DNA from: Pseudomonas alkylphenolica
GTDB taxonomy: Bacteria > Pseudomonadota > Gammaproteobacteria > Pseudomonadales > Pseudomonadaceae
Direction: 5' to 3'
DNA length: 64,000 nucleotides
NCBI RefSeq assembly: GCF_004025535.1
Contig: NZ_QJRG01000048.1
Coordinates: 64,933 to 128,932 of the forward strand
Every line of letters starts with the position of its first letter. Within the stretch, counting starts at the first letter, position 1. Below, piece after piece: positions 9,957-17,922 of this stretch. The notes beneath the pieces were generated by a model. That model searched no databases and was not told the origin of the DNA. It was given only the letters and a program-made list of their open reading frames with translations. Made by a program: the position numbers and the translations under genes.

Positions 9957-10667
9957 GTGGCCCACCTCATTCTTCGTCTAACGACCCTGTTTGTCCTGCC
10001 ATTCGTGCTGTTGTTTCTCGCCGATGCAATGCCTGGCATCAGTCCGCTGTGGGATTTTGCCAATGCGGCCGGATTCTTTTCCGGACTATTGTTGGCTGCA
10101 CTGTTTATCTACAACGGCCGCCCACTCTCCAAGCCTTACTACGATGGCAAGTTCTTCATGAACCTGCATCGGGACTTGAGTTTTGCTGCCGCACTGCTTT
10201 TGCTCGTGCACATCGGCGTCCTGTTGATGAGCGAACCCTTGGTCATCGATTACCTTAAACCTTCGGCTGCATGGCCCATGCTCAGTGGCACGCTGGCCAC
10301 ACTGCTGTTGGTCTTTTCAGTGCCCGCCAGCCTGTCCGGTGTTCGGCAGAAAATCTGGCGCAATCACCAGCGATTCAAAACCTGGCATTACCGTTTGTGC
10401 ACGCTGATGCTGTTGCTGATGGCCGTGCATATTATCGGCGCGGGTTTCTATACCGCAGAGCGGTGGAAAGCGCTGTTATGGGCGGGACTTACCGCTGCTG
10501 CAATCGTCAAACCGTTACTTGCGCGGCCATCACGTGAACGTGGCAACGGACCGAGGCGACGCAATACCGCACTGTTTGCCAGCCGCTTGAGTGCGGGCAT
10601 GGCGCTCTTCGCGCTGACGCTGGCCGTCGGGTTCGCGCTACTGGCCAATAGTGACTTGCCGCTATGA
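9957..10667 (+). CDS. Ferric-reductase-like transmembrane protein, putative di-haem b
   Basis: A 236-residue membrane protein with about six or seven hydrophobic helices. Histidines sit in NLHRD, LLVHIG, KTWHYRL and MAVHIIG, spaced as in the ferric-reductase/NOX/cytochrome-b561-like superfamily where they hold two b haems. There is no flavin or NAD(P) domain. Translation starts at GTG with GGAGGAG eight bases upstream. The stop codon overlaps the ATG of a tetrahaem cytochrome gene (ATGA), so the two probably form one membrane electron-transfer complex. Confidence 0.8.
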   Translation: MAHLILRLTTLFVLPFVLLFLADAMPGISPLWDFANAAGFFSGLLLAALFIYNGRPLSKPYYDGKFFMNLHRDLSFAAALLLLVHIGVLLMSEPLVIDYLKPSAAWPMLSGTLATLLLVFSVPASLSGVRQKIWRNHQRFKTWHYRLCTLMLLLMAVHIIGAGFYTAERWKALLWAGLTAAAIVKPLLARPSRERGNGPRRRNTALFASRLSAGMALFALTLAVGFALLANSDLPL

Positions 10668-11038
10668 GGTGCACGCAGCTTCTTGGCTGGCTGATACCGG
10701 CAGCTGCGCTCGGTTATGCCGTGTTCGCCGGTCACGCGCAACTGGTTCGAACGCGGCCCCTCCTCCCGCTCGACTTCAACCATCAACTGCATGGCAAGGT
10801 GAACTGCCTCACCTGCCACCATGATTACGCCGATCATGCGTCTTCTCCCCCATCCGGTGAGCGCACATGCCTTTTGTGCCACAAGAAGACCCCGGCGCTG
10901 GCCCTGCGCATTGAGCAGGACTTCCATGCATTGTGCCGGGATTGCCATCTGAAGCAGTCACAGGTATTTCACGCCGCCGGGCCGATCCGTGAGTGTCAGC
11001 GTTGTCATGTGCCAACCACGTTGAACTTGCCGAAATAA
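10664..11038 (+). CDS. Small tetrahaem c-type cytochrome
   Basis: The 124-residue protein has one N-terminal hydrophobic segment (5-24), acting as signal or anchor. Four CxxCH haem sites follow: CLTCH (48-52), CLLCH (69-73), CRDCH (91-95) and CQRCH (111-115). Extra histidines (H40, H43, H53, H88, H103) could serve as second axial ligands, as in class III/c7-like cytochromes. Coupling by ATGA to the haem-b membrane protein suggests electrons pass between the membrane and the periplasm. The redox partner is not evident. Confidence 0.85.
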   Translation: MRCTQLLGWLIPAAALGYAVFAGHAQLVRTRPLLPLDFNHQLHGKVNCLTCHHDYADHASSPPSGERTCLLCHKKTPALALRIEQDFHALCRDCHLKQSQVFHAAGPIRECQRCHVPTTLNLPK

Positions 11039-11365
11039 AGCGGGATGTGGATCACCGCACCAAGTGGTACAATCGCGCCCTTCATGCCCCGCGCCCGATG
11101 CGTCGGGCAGCCTTGAGCGTCAACAGTCCGACACGCGCCACCCCCACGCAAGCATGTGCCTGATGGCCGGGATGAACCCGGGTTCATCACCAATACACTC
11201 GGCCATGTGTCGCGTTGCTGCGCTGAATCGACGAAAAATGGATCAGCTCCTCCTCGGCTTGGAAGGAGCTGGAAAGCTGCCGATCCCTGACGATTTGGCC
11301 AAAAACAGTGCCACGATCGTTGCCGGCACCTAAACACACTTCTGGATACCCCGCAGGAACATCAC
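11039..11365 (+). other. Long leader region of ybiT with an 18-base perfect palindrome
   Basis: This 327-base gap holds an extended -10-like TGGTACAAT (11065-11073) and a perfect palindrome, GATGAACCC/GGGTTCATC, at 11171-11188. If transcription starts near 11080, the mRNA of ybiT would have an untranslated leader of about 285 bases. A 59-codon open frame from the ATG at 11154 to 11333 is present, but nothing in it looks like a known protein. Confidence 0.4.
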
Positions 11366-12952
11366 TTGATCTCCACCGCTAACATCACCATGCAGTTCGG
11401 CGCCAAGCCGTTGTTCGAGAACGTCTCGGTCAAGTTCAACAACGGTAACCGTTATGGCCTGATCGGCGCCAACGGCTGCGGCAAGTCGACCTTCATGAAA
11501 ATCCTCGGCAACGACCTGGAGCCTTCGGCCGGTCAGGTCATGCTCGAGCCGAACGTGCGTCTGGGCAAGCTGCGCCAGGACCAGTTCGCCTACGAAGAAT
11601 TCACCGTGATCGACACCGTGATCATGGGCCACGAGGAACTGTGGCGGGTCAAGGCCGAGCGTGATCGCATCTACTCGCTGCCGGAAATGACCGAAGAAGA
11701 CGGCATGGCCGTTGCCGAGCTGGAAACCGAATTCGCCGAGATGGACGGCTACACCGCCGAGTCCCGTGCTGGCGAACTGTTGCTGGGCCTGGGTATTCCC
11801 CTGGAACAGCATTTCGGTCCGATGACCGAAGTCGCGCCAGGCTGGAAGCTGCGTGTACTGCTGGCCCAGGCGTTGTTCTCCGACCCTGAAGTGCTGCTGC
11901 TCGACGAACCTACCAACCACCTGGATATCAACACTATCCGCTGGCTGGAAAGCATTCTCACGGCGCGTAACAGCACCATGATCATCATTTCCCACGACCG
12001 TCACTTCCTCAACAGCGTGTGCACCCACATGGCTGACCTGGACTACGGCGAGTTGCGCCTGTTCCCGGGCAACTACGATGAGTACATGACCGCCGCCACC
12101 CAGTCGCGCGAGCAACTGCTGTCGGACAACGCCAAGAAGAAAGCCCAGATCGCCGAACTGCAGACGTTCGTCAGCCGCTTCTCGGCCAACGCCTCGAAAG
12201 CCAAGCAGGCCACTTCCCGCGCCAAGCAGATCGACAAGATCCAGCTGGCCGAAGTCAAGCCATCGAGCCGTGTCAGCCCGTTCATCCGCTTCGAGCAGAC
12301 CAAAAAGCTGCATCGCCAGGCCGTGACCATCGAGAAGCTGTCCAAAGGCTTCGAAGGCAAGACCCTGTTCCAGAACTTCAGCTTCACCGTTGAAGCCGGT
12401 GAGCGCGTAGCGATCATCGGCCCGAACGGTATCGGCAAGACCACCCTGCTGCGTACCCTGGTCGGCGAACTGGCTCCGGATGCCGGTGCGGTGAAGTGGA
12501 CCGAAAGCGCCGAGCTGGGCTACTACGCCCAGGACCATGCTCACGACTTCGAAGACGACGTCAGCCTGTTCGACTGGATGGGCCAGTGGACCCAGGGCGA
12601 GCAGATGATCCGCGGCACCCTGGGCCGCATGCTGTTCTCCAACGACGAGATCCTCAAGTCGGTCAAGGTGATTTCCGGTGGTGAGCAAGGCCGCATGCTG
12701 TTCGGCAAGCTGATCCTGCAAAAGCCGAACGTGCTGATCATGGACGAACCGACCAACCACCTGGACATGGAGTCGATCGAGGCGCTTAACCTGGCGCTGG
12801 AAAACTACCCGGGCACGCTGGTTTTCGTCAGCCACGACCGTGAGTTCGTATCGTCCCTGGCCACCCGCATCATCGAGCTGAGCCCAAGCGGCGTCGTCGA
12901 CTTCAGCGGCACCTACGATGACTACCTGCGTAGTCAGGGCGTCGTGGTTTAA
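11366..12952 (+). CDS. ybiT: ABC-F family ATPase YbiT
   Basis: A 528-residue soluble protein with two ABC ATPase domains and no membrane segments. The first Walker A is GANGCGKS (near 35-42) and the second GPNGIGKT (near 352-359); both domains have LLLDEPTNHLD/LIMDEPTNHLD Walker B motifs. An 80-residue linker with charged helices (P-site tRNA interaction motif) lies between them. It is nearly collinear with E. coli YbiT, a translation-associated ABC-F factor acting on the ribosome. The start is TTG at 11366, preceded by GCAGGAA; no ATG fits the N-terminus ISTANITMQFG. A REPIN follows the gene. Confidence 0.93.
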   Translation: MISTANITMQFGAKPLFENVSVKFNNGNRYGLIGANGCGKSTFMKILGNDLEPSAGQVMLEPNVRLGKLRQDQFAYEEFTVIDTVIMGHEELWRVKAERDRIYSLPEMTEEDGMAVAELETEFAEMDGYTAESRAGELLLGLGIPLEQHFGPMTEVAPGWKLRVLLAQALFSDPEVLLLDEPTNHLDINTIRWLESILTARNSTMIIISHDRHFLNSVCTHMADLDYGELRLFPGNYDEYMTAATQSREQLLSDNAKKKAQIAELQTFVSRFSANASKAKQATSRAKQIDKIQLAEVKPSSRVSPFIRFEQTKKLHRQAVTIEKLSKGFEGKTLFQNFSFTVEAGERVAIIGPNGIGKTTLLRTLVGELAPDAGAVKWTESAELGYYAQDHAHDFEDDVSLFDWMGQWTQGEQMIRGTLGRMLFSNDEILKSVKVISGGEQGRMLFGKLILQKPNVLIMDEPTNHLDMESIEALNLALENYPGTLVFVSHDREFVSSLATRIIELSPSGVVDFSGTYDDYLRSQGVVV

Positions 12953-12970
12953 TCAGAGCGTTACGTCCTT

Positions 12971-13026
12971 GATCGCCGGCAAGCCGGCTCCTACAGGTCA
13001 TCTGTAGGGGCCGGTTTACCGGCGAT
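12971..13026. repeat. REPIN: two inverted Pseudomonas REP sequences
   Basis: GATCGCCGGCAAGCCGGCTC followed by CTACAG at 12971-12996 is a typical Pseudomonas REP. A diverged copy in inverse orientation (TGTAGGGGCCGG...ACCGGCGAT) fills 13003-13026. The pair can fold into one long hairpin directly after ybiT and may also protect or end that transcript. Such elements are mobilised by RAYT transposases; none is encoded in this window. Confidence 0.85.
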
Positions 13027-13126
13027 GTGTCGTCTGAACACCGTTAAAATTAGTTAGCCTGCTTTCTTTTAGCCTCGCCGCCAGCGATCATGGGCGCTCT
13101 CCCACCGCCCGCCAGCGAACGAGCTC

Positions 13127-14317
13127 ATGTCCGCGTCACACCCCGCACCTGCCCACACCGCCTCGATCACCCTGCAGATCCTGTCGATCGTCTTCTATAC
13201 CTTCATTGCCTTCCTCTGCATCGGCCTGCCGATCGCAGTGCTACCCGGCTATGTGCATGACCAGTTGGGATTCAGTGCCGTCATCGCCGGCCTCACCATC
13301 GGCCTGCAATACCTGGCCACCTTGCTCAGCCGCCCGTTCGCCGGACGTGTTGCCGACGGCCAGGGCACCAAGCGCGCCATTATCTACGGGTTGATTGGCA
13401 TTGCTGTAAGCGGGTTATTGACCTGCGCCTCGGCGCTGACCGTCAACATGCCGCTATTGAGCCTGTTTACCCTTCTCGCCGGGCGTCTGTTCCTCGGCGT
13501 TGCCCAAGGCCTGATCGGCGTCGCCACCTTGAGCTGGGGCATTGGCGCTGTCGGTACCGAGCACACCGCCCGGGTTATTTCGTGGAATGGCATTGCCTCC
13601 TACGGCGCCATCGCCATCGGCGCGCCGGTAGGCGTGATGCTGGTCGATCAGGTCAACTTCGCCACGCTCGGCCTGGTGTTGTGCGTGCTCGCCTTACTGG
13701 CCTTGTGGGTGATTCGCAACAAGCCCTCGATGCCGGTGGTTCGCGGCGAGCGCCTGCCATTCTGGGCCGCATTTGCACGGGTTGCCCCCTGCGGCGTAGG
13801 CCTGACCCTGGCCTCGATCGGCTATGGCACCCTGACCACCTTTGTCACCCTGTTTTACCTGGAACAAGGCTGGACCGGCGCGGCCTGGTGCCTGAGTGCC
13901 TTTGGCCTGTGTTTCATTCTCTCGCGGCTGTTGTTCGTCAACGCCGTCAATCGCTTCGGCGGCTATCAGGTCGCGATTGTCTGCATGACCACTGAAGCGC
14001 TGGGCCTGGCCTTGCTGTGGCTCGCGCCAAGCCCCGTGTTGGCGCTGGTGGGTGCAGGCTTGACCGGCTTCGGCTTGTCGCTGGTGTACCCGGCGTTGGG
14101 GGTGGAAGCCATCAAGCAAGTGCCAGTCTCCAGCCGCGGCGCCGGCCTTGGCGCCTACGCGGTGTTCTTTGACCTGGCGCTGGCCATTGCCGGCCCCTTG
14201 ATGGGCGCTGTGGCCCTGCACCTGGGCTACGCCTGGATCTTCTGTATCGCCGCCCTGCTGTCACTGGCCGGTGTCGGCCTGACCCTGCTGCTGTCGCGGC
14301 GGGCGCAGCATTATTGA
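13127..14317 (+). CDS. MFS transporter, YhhS/YfcJ-like
   Basis: A 396-residue major-facilitator protein with about 12 membrane helices. It carries the loop motif RPFAGRVADGQGTKRAI near residues 67-83, which corresponds to MFS motif A. The N-terminus (SIVFYTFIAFLCIGLPIAVLPGYVHDQLGFS) matches the YhhS/UPF0226 subgroup of drug/arabinose-type exporters. The substrate is unknown. The ribosome binding site is weak (GAACGAG). Its last 7 bases overlap the convergent hydrolase gene, so the two cannot share a terminator. Confidence 0.88.
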   Translation: MSASHPAPAHTASITLQILSIVFYTFIAFLCIGLPIAVLPGYVHDQLGFSAVIAGLTIGLQYLATLLSRPFAGRVADGQGTKRAIIYGLIGIAVSGLLTCASALTVNMPLLSLFTLLAGRLFLGVAQGLIGVATLSWGIGAVGTEHTARVISWNGIASYGAIAIGAPVGVMLVDQVNFATLGLVLCVLALLALWVIRNKPSMPVVRGERLPFWAAFARVAPCGVGLTLASIGYGTLTTFVTLFYLEQGWTGAAWCLSAFGLCFILSRLLFVNAVNRFGGYQVAIVCMTTEALGLALLWLAPSPVLALVGAGLTGFGLSLVYPALGVEAIKQVPVSSRGAGLGAYAVFFDLALAIAGPLMGAVALHLGYAWIFCIAALLSLAGVGLTLLLSRRAQHY

Positions 14318-15342
14318 TTGGCGGTATTGAGCCCCGCACGCCCGGGATGCTTGAGCGTGCGGTTGAAAAAGTGTGCGGCTTCGCTTTGCAATGACAAATG
14401 AATGCCTTCACGGTCGACGCCTTCAGGATCGTTGCACAACGCGGCCATGTGTTCGCGTTGCTCGTCGTCACACGGCGCCATGAACACGAAATGCCCGGCA
14501 CCCGCCAGCAGGCGGTAATTGGGAGCCACCGGTAGCTTGCGCGCCAGGGCCTGGGCATTCTTGTCGATCGCCAACAGCTGGTCGTTGTCGCCGCTGTAGA
14601 TCAATGCCGGCACCTTTACATGCGCCAGAGCCTGGCGTCCGAACATCAGGCTGAGCGGTGCCATCAGCAACAAGGCATGAATGCGCGGATCTGCCTCGGC
14701 ACCAAGGTCATCACGGTCGGCAATCAGCACGCCCTGGGTCTTGCAGGCATCGGCGTCCTGCGGACGTTCCTCGCAGTAGCGGCGCAGCCGCTCAAGATCA
14801 GGCTCTGCACCGGAAAGGATCAACGCGGTTTCGCCACCGGCCGAATAGCCGATCATGCCCACCTGCTTGCCGTCGACATAGGGCGACAGCAGCGGATCGG
14901 CAAGGCTTGCGGTAATGGCCGCACTGATCTGCAGCGGCCGCCCATAAAGGTTGCTCAAGGTGCCCAGGCGGCTGTGATCGTGGGCGTTGTCACCGGGGTG
15001 AGTGACTGCCACCACAATGAAACCGCGGCGCGCCAGCGCAGTAGCGAGATCGTGCAGGGCAAGGGGCGTGCCGGTGTTGCCATGCGAAAGCATCAGCAAC
15101 GGATAGCGGCCAATGGCGATCGGTGCACCGGCAACCGCATCGACCCGATAGCCGTCGATACGACTGCTGCGCTCAGGGCCACTGGAAGGATAAAACGCCA
15201 ATGCCTGGACAGGGCGCGCATCCAGCGGGTCGGCGAACGCCATGTGGTGCAGGCCGACACTCCAGTGCTGTGCAGGCTCTGCATGCACCACACTGGCCAT
15301 GCCCAGCCAGCACATTATCCAGAACACCGCCAATTTGCGCAT
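14311..15342 (-). CDS. Secreted alpha/beta hydrolase (PAF-acetylhydrolase/dienelactone hydrolase-like)
   Basis: A 343-residue protein with a signal peptide ending near VHAE at residue 22. The fold markers are the oxyanion strand LLMLSHGNTG near 82-91, nucleophile elbow GYSAGG near 168, acid SGDND near 253 and His in GAGHFVF near 284. This layout resembles bacterial PAF-acetylhydrolase-like esterases. The substrate is unknown; esterase or lipase activity in the periplasm is inferred. It overlaps the MFS gene at the 3' end. Confidence 0.8.
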   Translation of the reverse strand: MRKLAVFWIMCWLGMASVVHAEPAQHWSVGLHHMAFADPLDARPVQALAFYPSSGPERSSRIDGYRVDAVAGAPIAIGRYPLLMLSHGNTGTPLALHDLATALARRGFIVVAVTHPGDNAHDHSRLGTLSNLYGRPLQISAAITASLADPLLSPYVDGKQVGMIGYSAGGETALILSGAEPDLERLRRYCEERPQDADACKTQGVLIADRDDLGAEADPRIHALLLMAPLSLMFGRQALAHVKVPALIYSGDNDQLLAIDKNAQALARKLPVAPNYRLLAGAGHFVFMAPCDDEQREHMAALCNDPEGVDREGIHLSLQSEAAHFFNRTLKHPGRAGLNTANQ

Positions 15343-15428
15343 TTTGCCTTCACCCTGCCCGGCTGATGATCTGCCGGGTACCGGTCAAGCATAGAGCGCG
15401 CCAATGCGCCGCGGATGAAAGCTCAATG

Positions 15429-15464
15429 AAAAAACCGACAGCAGACATGGCCTGCTGTCGGTTT
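15429..15464 (-). terminator. Rho-independent terminator of azoR
   Basis: A 13-base perfect stem (15432-15444 with 15452-15464) and a 7-base loop are followed, on the minus strand, by six T residues. It lies 20 bases after the azoR stop codon. Confidence 0.85.
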
Positions 15465-15484
15465 CGGTCACGCGTAGAGGCGGA

Positions 15485-16096
15485 TCAAGCGGCGGCGAAC
15501 AGCTCGGTGCTGATCTGTGCCTGGGCAGCGCTCATGGCATTGCTGCGGTGCTCGTCACCGTAGGCCAGACCGTGGGCACGCACGATCTCAAGATCAGTGA
15601 CACCAATGAAGCCAAGGAACACCTTGAGGAACTCTTCATGGCCGACACCGGTAGGCTGGCCCGCGTGCAGACCACCGGCGGTGGATACCAGGATCACTTT
15701 CTTGTCACCGCACAGGCCTTCAGGGCCGGCTTCGGTGTAGCGGAAGGTCTTGCCGGCCACCGCAACACGGTCAATCCAGGCCTTGAGCTGGGTGGGGATG
15801 GTGAAGTTGTACATCGGTGCGCCAATCACTACGGCGTCGGCATCGAGAAACTCTTGCAAGGTTTCGCTGCTCAGCGCGGCTTCGTGTTGCTGAGCTGCAT
15901 CACGCAGTGCTTCAGGGGTGCCGGCCGCAACCAGGGTGGCCGCCGAGAAGTGGCTGATCGCGTCGCTGGCCAGGTCGCGGTAAATAACCTCAAGCGATGG
16001 ATCGGCCGCTTTCCAGGCCTCGACCACGCTGCGGCTCAGCTGACGGGAGGCGGAGTTGTCGCCCAGAATGCTCGAATCGATGTGCAACAGTTTCAT
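15485..16096 (-). CDS. azoR: FMN-dependent NADH-azoreductase
   Basis: A 203-residue flavodoxin-fold quinone/azo reductase. The N-terminus MKLLHIDSSILGDNSASRQLS holds the FMN phosphate-binding loop; the flavin-contacting PMYNFTIPTQLKAWIDRV (near 95-112) and STAGGLHAG (near 138) are conserved. It reduces quinones and azo bonds by two-electron transfer in the cytosol, giving thiol/electrophile stress tolerance. The gene is divergent from a LysR regulator with 116 bases between starts, and ends at a strong terminator, so it forms a single-gene unit probably controlled by that regulator. Confidence 0.93.
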   Translation of the reverse strand: MKLLHIDSSILGDNSASRQLSRSVVEAWKAADPSLEVIYRDLASDAISHFSAATLVAAGTPEALRDAAQQHEAALSSETLQEFLDADAVVIGAPMYNFTIPTQLKAWIDRVAVAGKTFRYTEAGPEGLCGDKKVILVSTAGGLHAGQPTGVGHEEFLKVFLGFIGVTDLEIVRAHGLAYGDEHRSNAMSAAQAQISTELFAAA

Positions 16097-16165
16097 GGTT
16101 CTCTCCTGAATGAAGACCGCATCTGGGCGATCACGATGGAGACAATCCTACTTGAGTCACCAATA

Positions 16166-16213
16166 GCTGATAAGTCAGCAAATTTGCGTTAGTTTGTCCT
16201 ACTGACAGGACAA
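16166..16213. promoter_or_regulatory. Two palindromes in the azoR/lysR divergent region, putative operators
   Basis: GCTGA-TAAG-TCAGC is a perfect inverted repeat at 16166-16179. TTGTCCT-N6-AGGACAA at 16194-16213 is a second one, ending on the first base of the LysR start codon. The second would cover the ribosome binding site of the regulator gene, fitting auto-repression. Confidence 0.5.
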
Positions 16214-17133
16214 TGGTGAGCGCCATGCAAGACCTCAACGACCTCTTCTACTTTGCCCGCGTGGTCGAAGCAGGCGGATTTGCCGCCGCCGGACGCCTGC
16301 TCGGGATCCCCAAGTCGCGCCTGTCCCGGCGTATTGCCGAACTGGAGGAGCGACTCGGCACGCGCTTGCTGCAGCGCACCACCCGCCAGCTGAAGTTGAC
16401 CGCGGTGGGCGAGCGTTACCTGCGCCACTGCCAGGCCATGTTGCTGGAAGCAGAGATGGCCGATGAGGCGGTTGCCAGCATGACCAGCGCGCCGCGCGGG
16501 CGCTTGCGCGTATCCTGCCCGGTCGGGTTGGCCCATACCCTGCTGCCGCAAGTGATCAGCAGCTTTCTCGCGCAATATCCCCAGGTGCAACTGGACATGG
16601 TGCTGCTCAATCGCCGCGTCGACCTGATTACTGAGGGTATCGATGTCGCCCTGCGGGTACGCGACCTGGGTGATGAAGACCCGGCGCTGGTCACACGGCG
16701 CTTGCGCCAGGCACAGATGTACCTGGTTGCATCGCCCGAATTCGCTGCCGCCCACGCGCCGAGCACGCCGGAAGACCTCAGCGGTTTGCCCCTGCTCGGT
16801 GCCGTGGATGCCGACCGCCTGGTTCATCTGCGCCTGCTTGACGCCCGTGGCCATAAGCACGATTTGGCCATGGAAGCGCGCCTGGCCATCGACGACTTTA
16901 TCGTACGTAAGGAGGCAGCGATCGCCGGGTTGGGCTTCACCGCCCTGCCAATCATACACTGTGAAGAGGAACTGGCCCGTGGCGCACTGGTGCGGCTGCT
17001 GCCAGGCTGGTCACTGCCCGGGGGCTATCTACAAGCGGTGTACCCGCACCGGCGCGGACTGTTGCCAGCCGTGCGGGTATGGATCGATCATCTGGTGGCA
17101 TCGTTTGCAGAGTGCGGGGAGCGTTATGTCTGA
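16213..17133 (+). CDS. LysR-family transcriptional regulator
   Basis: A 306-residue LTTR. The winged helix-turn-helix lies at about 5-64 (DLNDLFYFARVVEAGGFAAA, SRLSRRIAELEERLGTRLLQRTTRQL). A periplasmic-binding-like effector domain follows from about 95 (GRLRVSCPVGLAHTLLP). It belongs to the AaeR/CrgA-like group by its N-terminus. The divergent azoR gene is the likely target, as in other Pseudomonas azoreductase loci, with an electrophile or quinone as plausible signal; this is inferred. An alternative start is the ATG at 16225. The 3' end overlaps the next gene by 8 bases. Confidence 0.88.
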   Translation: MVSAMQDLNDLFYFARVVEAGGFAAAGRLLGIPKSRLSRRIAELEERLGTRLLQRTTRQLKLTAVGERYLRHCQAMLLEAEMADEAVASMTSAPRGRLRVSCPVGLAHTLLPQVISSFLAQYPQVQLDMVLLNRRVDLITEGIDVALRVRDLGDEDPALVTRRLRQAQMYLVASPEFAAAHAPSTPEDLSGLPLLGAVDADRLVHLRLLDARGHKHDLAMEARLAIDDFIVRKEAAIAGLGFTALPIIHCEEELARGALVRLLPGWSLPGGYLQAVYPHRRGLLPAVRVWIDHLVASFAECGERYV

Positions 17134-17485
17134 GCGGCAAATCAGTGAAGAACAGGTAGCGCAATTCTGTTTAAGCCTGCCCGGCGCACGAGAGGATTAC
17201 AAATGGGGCGGTATCCGGGTGTTCTCGATTGCCGGCAACAAGATGTTCGCGGTAATGGATCTGGCCGGTGCGGGGGTATCGTTCAAAGTCGCCAGCGAGC
17301 TGTTTCTTGGCTACGTGGACCGCCCCGGCGTACGCCCTGCACCTTACCTGGCGCGGGCGCACTGGATCAGCGTGGCACGCCCCTACTGCATGGGTCGCGA
17401 GGAGCTCTGGGATTTGCTGCAGCGCTCCCACCAACTGGTAGTCCGGCGCCTGCCAAAGCGCCTGCAGCCGGGCCTGCTCATCTGA
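17126..17485 (+). CDS. MmcQ/YjbR family protein
   Basis: A 119-residue protein with the YjbR/CyaY-like-fold pattern: FCLSLPGAREDYKWGGIRVFSIAGNKMFAVMD, then SFKVASELF and ARAHWISVA. Family members are called double-wing DNA-binding proteins, but function is poorly known. The ATG at 17126 starts inside the end of the LysR gene in another frame, so expression is probably coupled to it. The 3' end overlaps the convergent DUF1294 gene by 8 bases. Confidence 0.82.
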   Translation: MSERQISEEQVAQFCLSLPGAREDYKWGGIRVFSIAGNKMFAVMDLAGAGVSFKVASELFLGYVDRPGVRPAPYLARAHWISVARPYCMGREELWDLLQRSHQLVVRRLPKRLQPGLLI

Positions 17486-17918
17486 GCAGCGGCCCCAGGG
17501 CGCTGCCCAACCAACGACCTCGGAACAACAGGTGGTCGATCCAGAACAACTGGTGCAGGGCGACAATCGCCCAGAAGCTCAGCTGGAACGACAGTTTGCG
17601 GGTTTTATGCCGAAACAGCTGCTGCGCCACCAGCGCGCCAGGCCAGCCACCACACAGTTCGCAGGCGTGCAGGACTTTCTCCGGTGTGCGCCAGCCCTGG
17701 TTACGGGCCTGTTGTTTGTCACGCCAGTACAGCGCAACACACACCAGGCTCGCGACCGGGTAAGCCACCGCAGGTAGCCAGGACTGCCCGCTGATCAACA
17801 TCTGCAGAGAACCCGCCAGCGGCAGCAGGCACAGCCCGGCAAACACCAGCAACTTGCTGCGCAGATACTGAACCGCGCCGCTGTTACCCGCTGCGCGCTG
17901 CGCAGAAGCTCGGGTCAT
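17478..17918 (-). CDS. DUF1294 family membrane protein
   Basis: A 146-residue protein with an N-terminal cytosolic stretch, two hydrophobic segments near 20-65, and the DUF1294 pattern ALYWRDKQQARNQGWRTPEKVLHACELCGGWPGALVAQQLFRHKTRKLSFQ followed by a third segment. The function is unknown. In other bacteria this domain is often fused to a cold-shock domain, which is absent here. It starts 4 bases after the uppP stop, so it is probably co-transcribed with uppP. Start chosen at the ATG with AGGG upstream. Confidence 0.8.
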   Translation of the reverse strand: MTRASAQRAAGNSGAVQYLRSKLLVFAGLCLLPLAGSLQMLISGQSWLPAVAYPVASLVCVALYWRDKQQARNQGWRTPEKVLHACELCGGWPGALVAQQLFRHKTRKLSFQLSFWAIVALHQLFWIDHLLFRGRWLGSALGPLLR

Positions 17919-17922
17919 TGAT

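Noticed and set aside
11154..11333. 59-codon gene in the ybiT leader
   Set aside because: No recognisable protein features or good ribosome binding site; described only as part of the leader region.
11330..12835. 501-codon minus-strand open frame
   Set aside because: Mirror frame of ybiT, rich in Gln/His/Val as typical for antisense translations.
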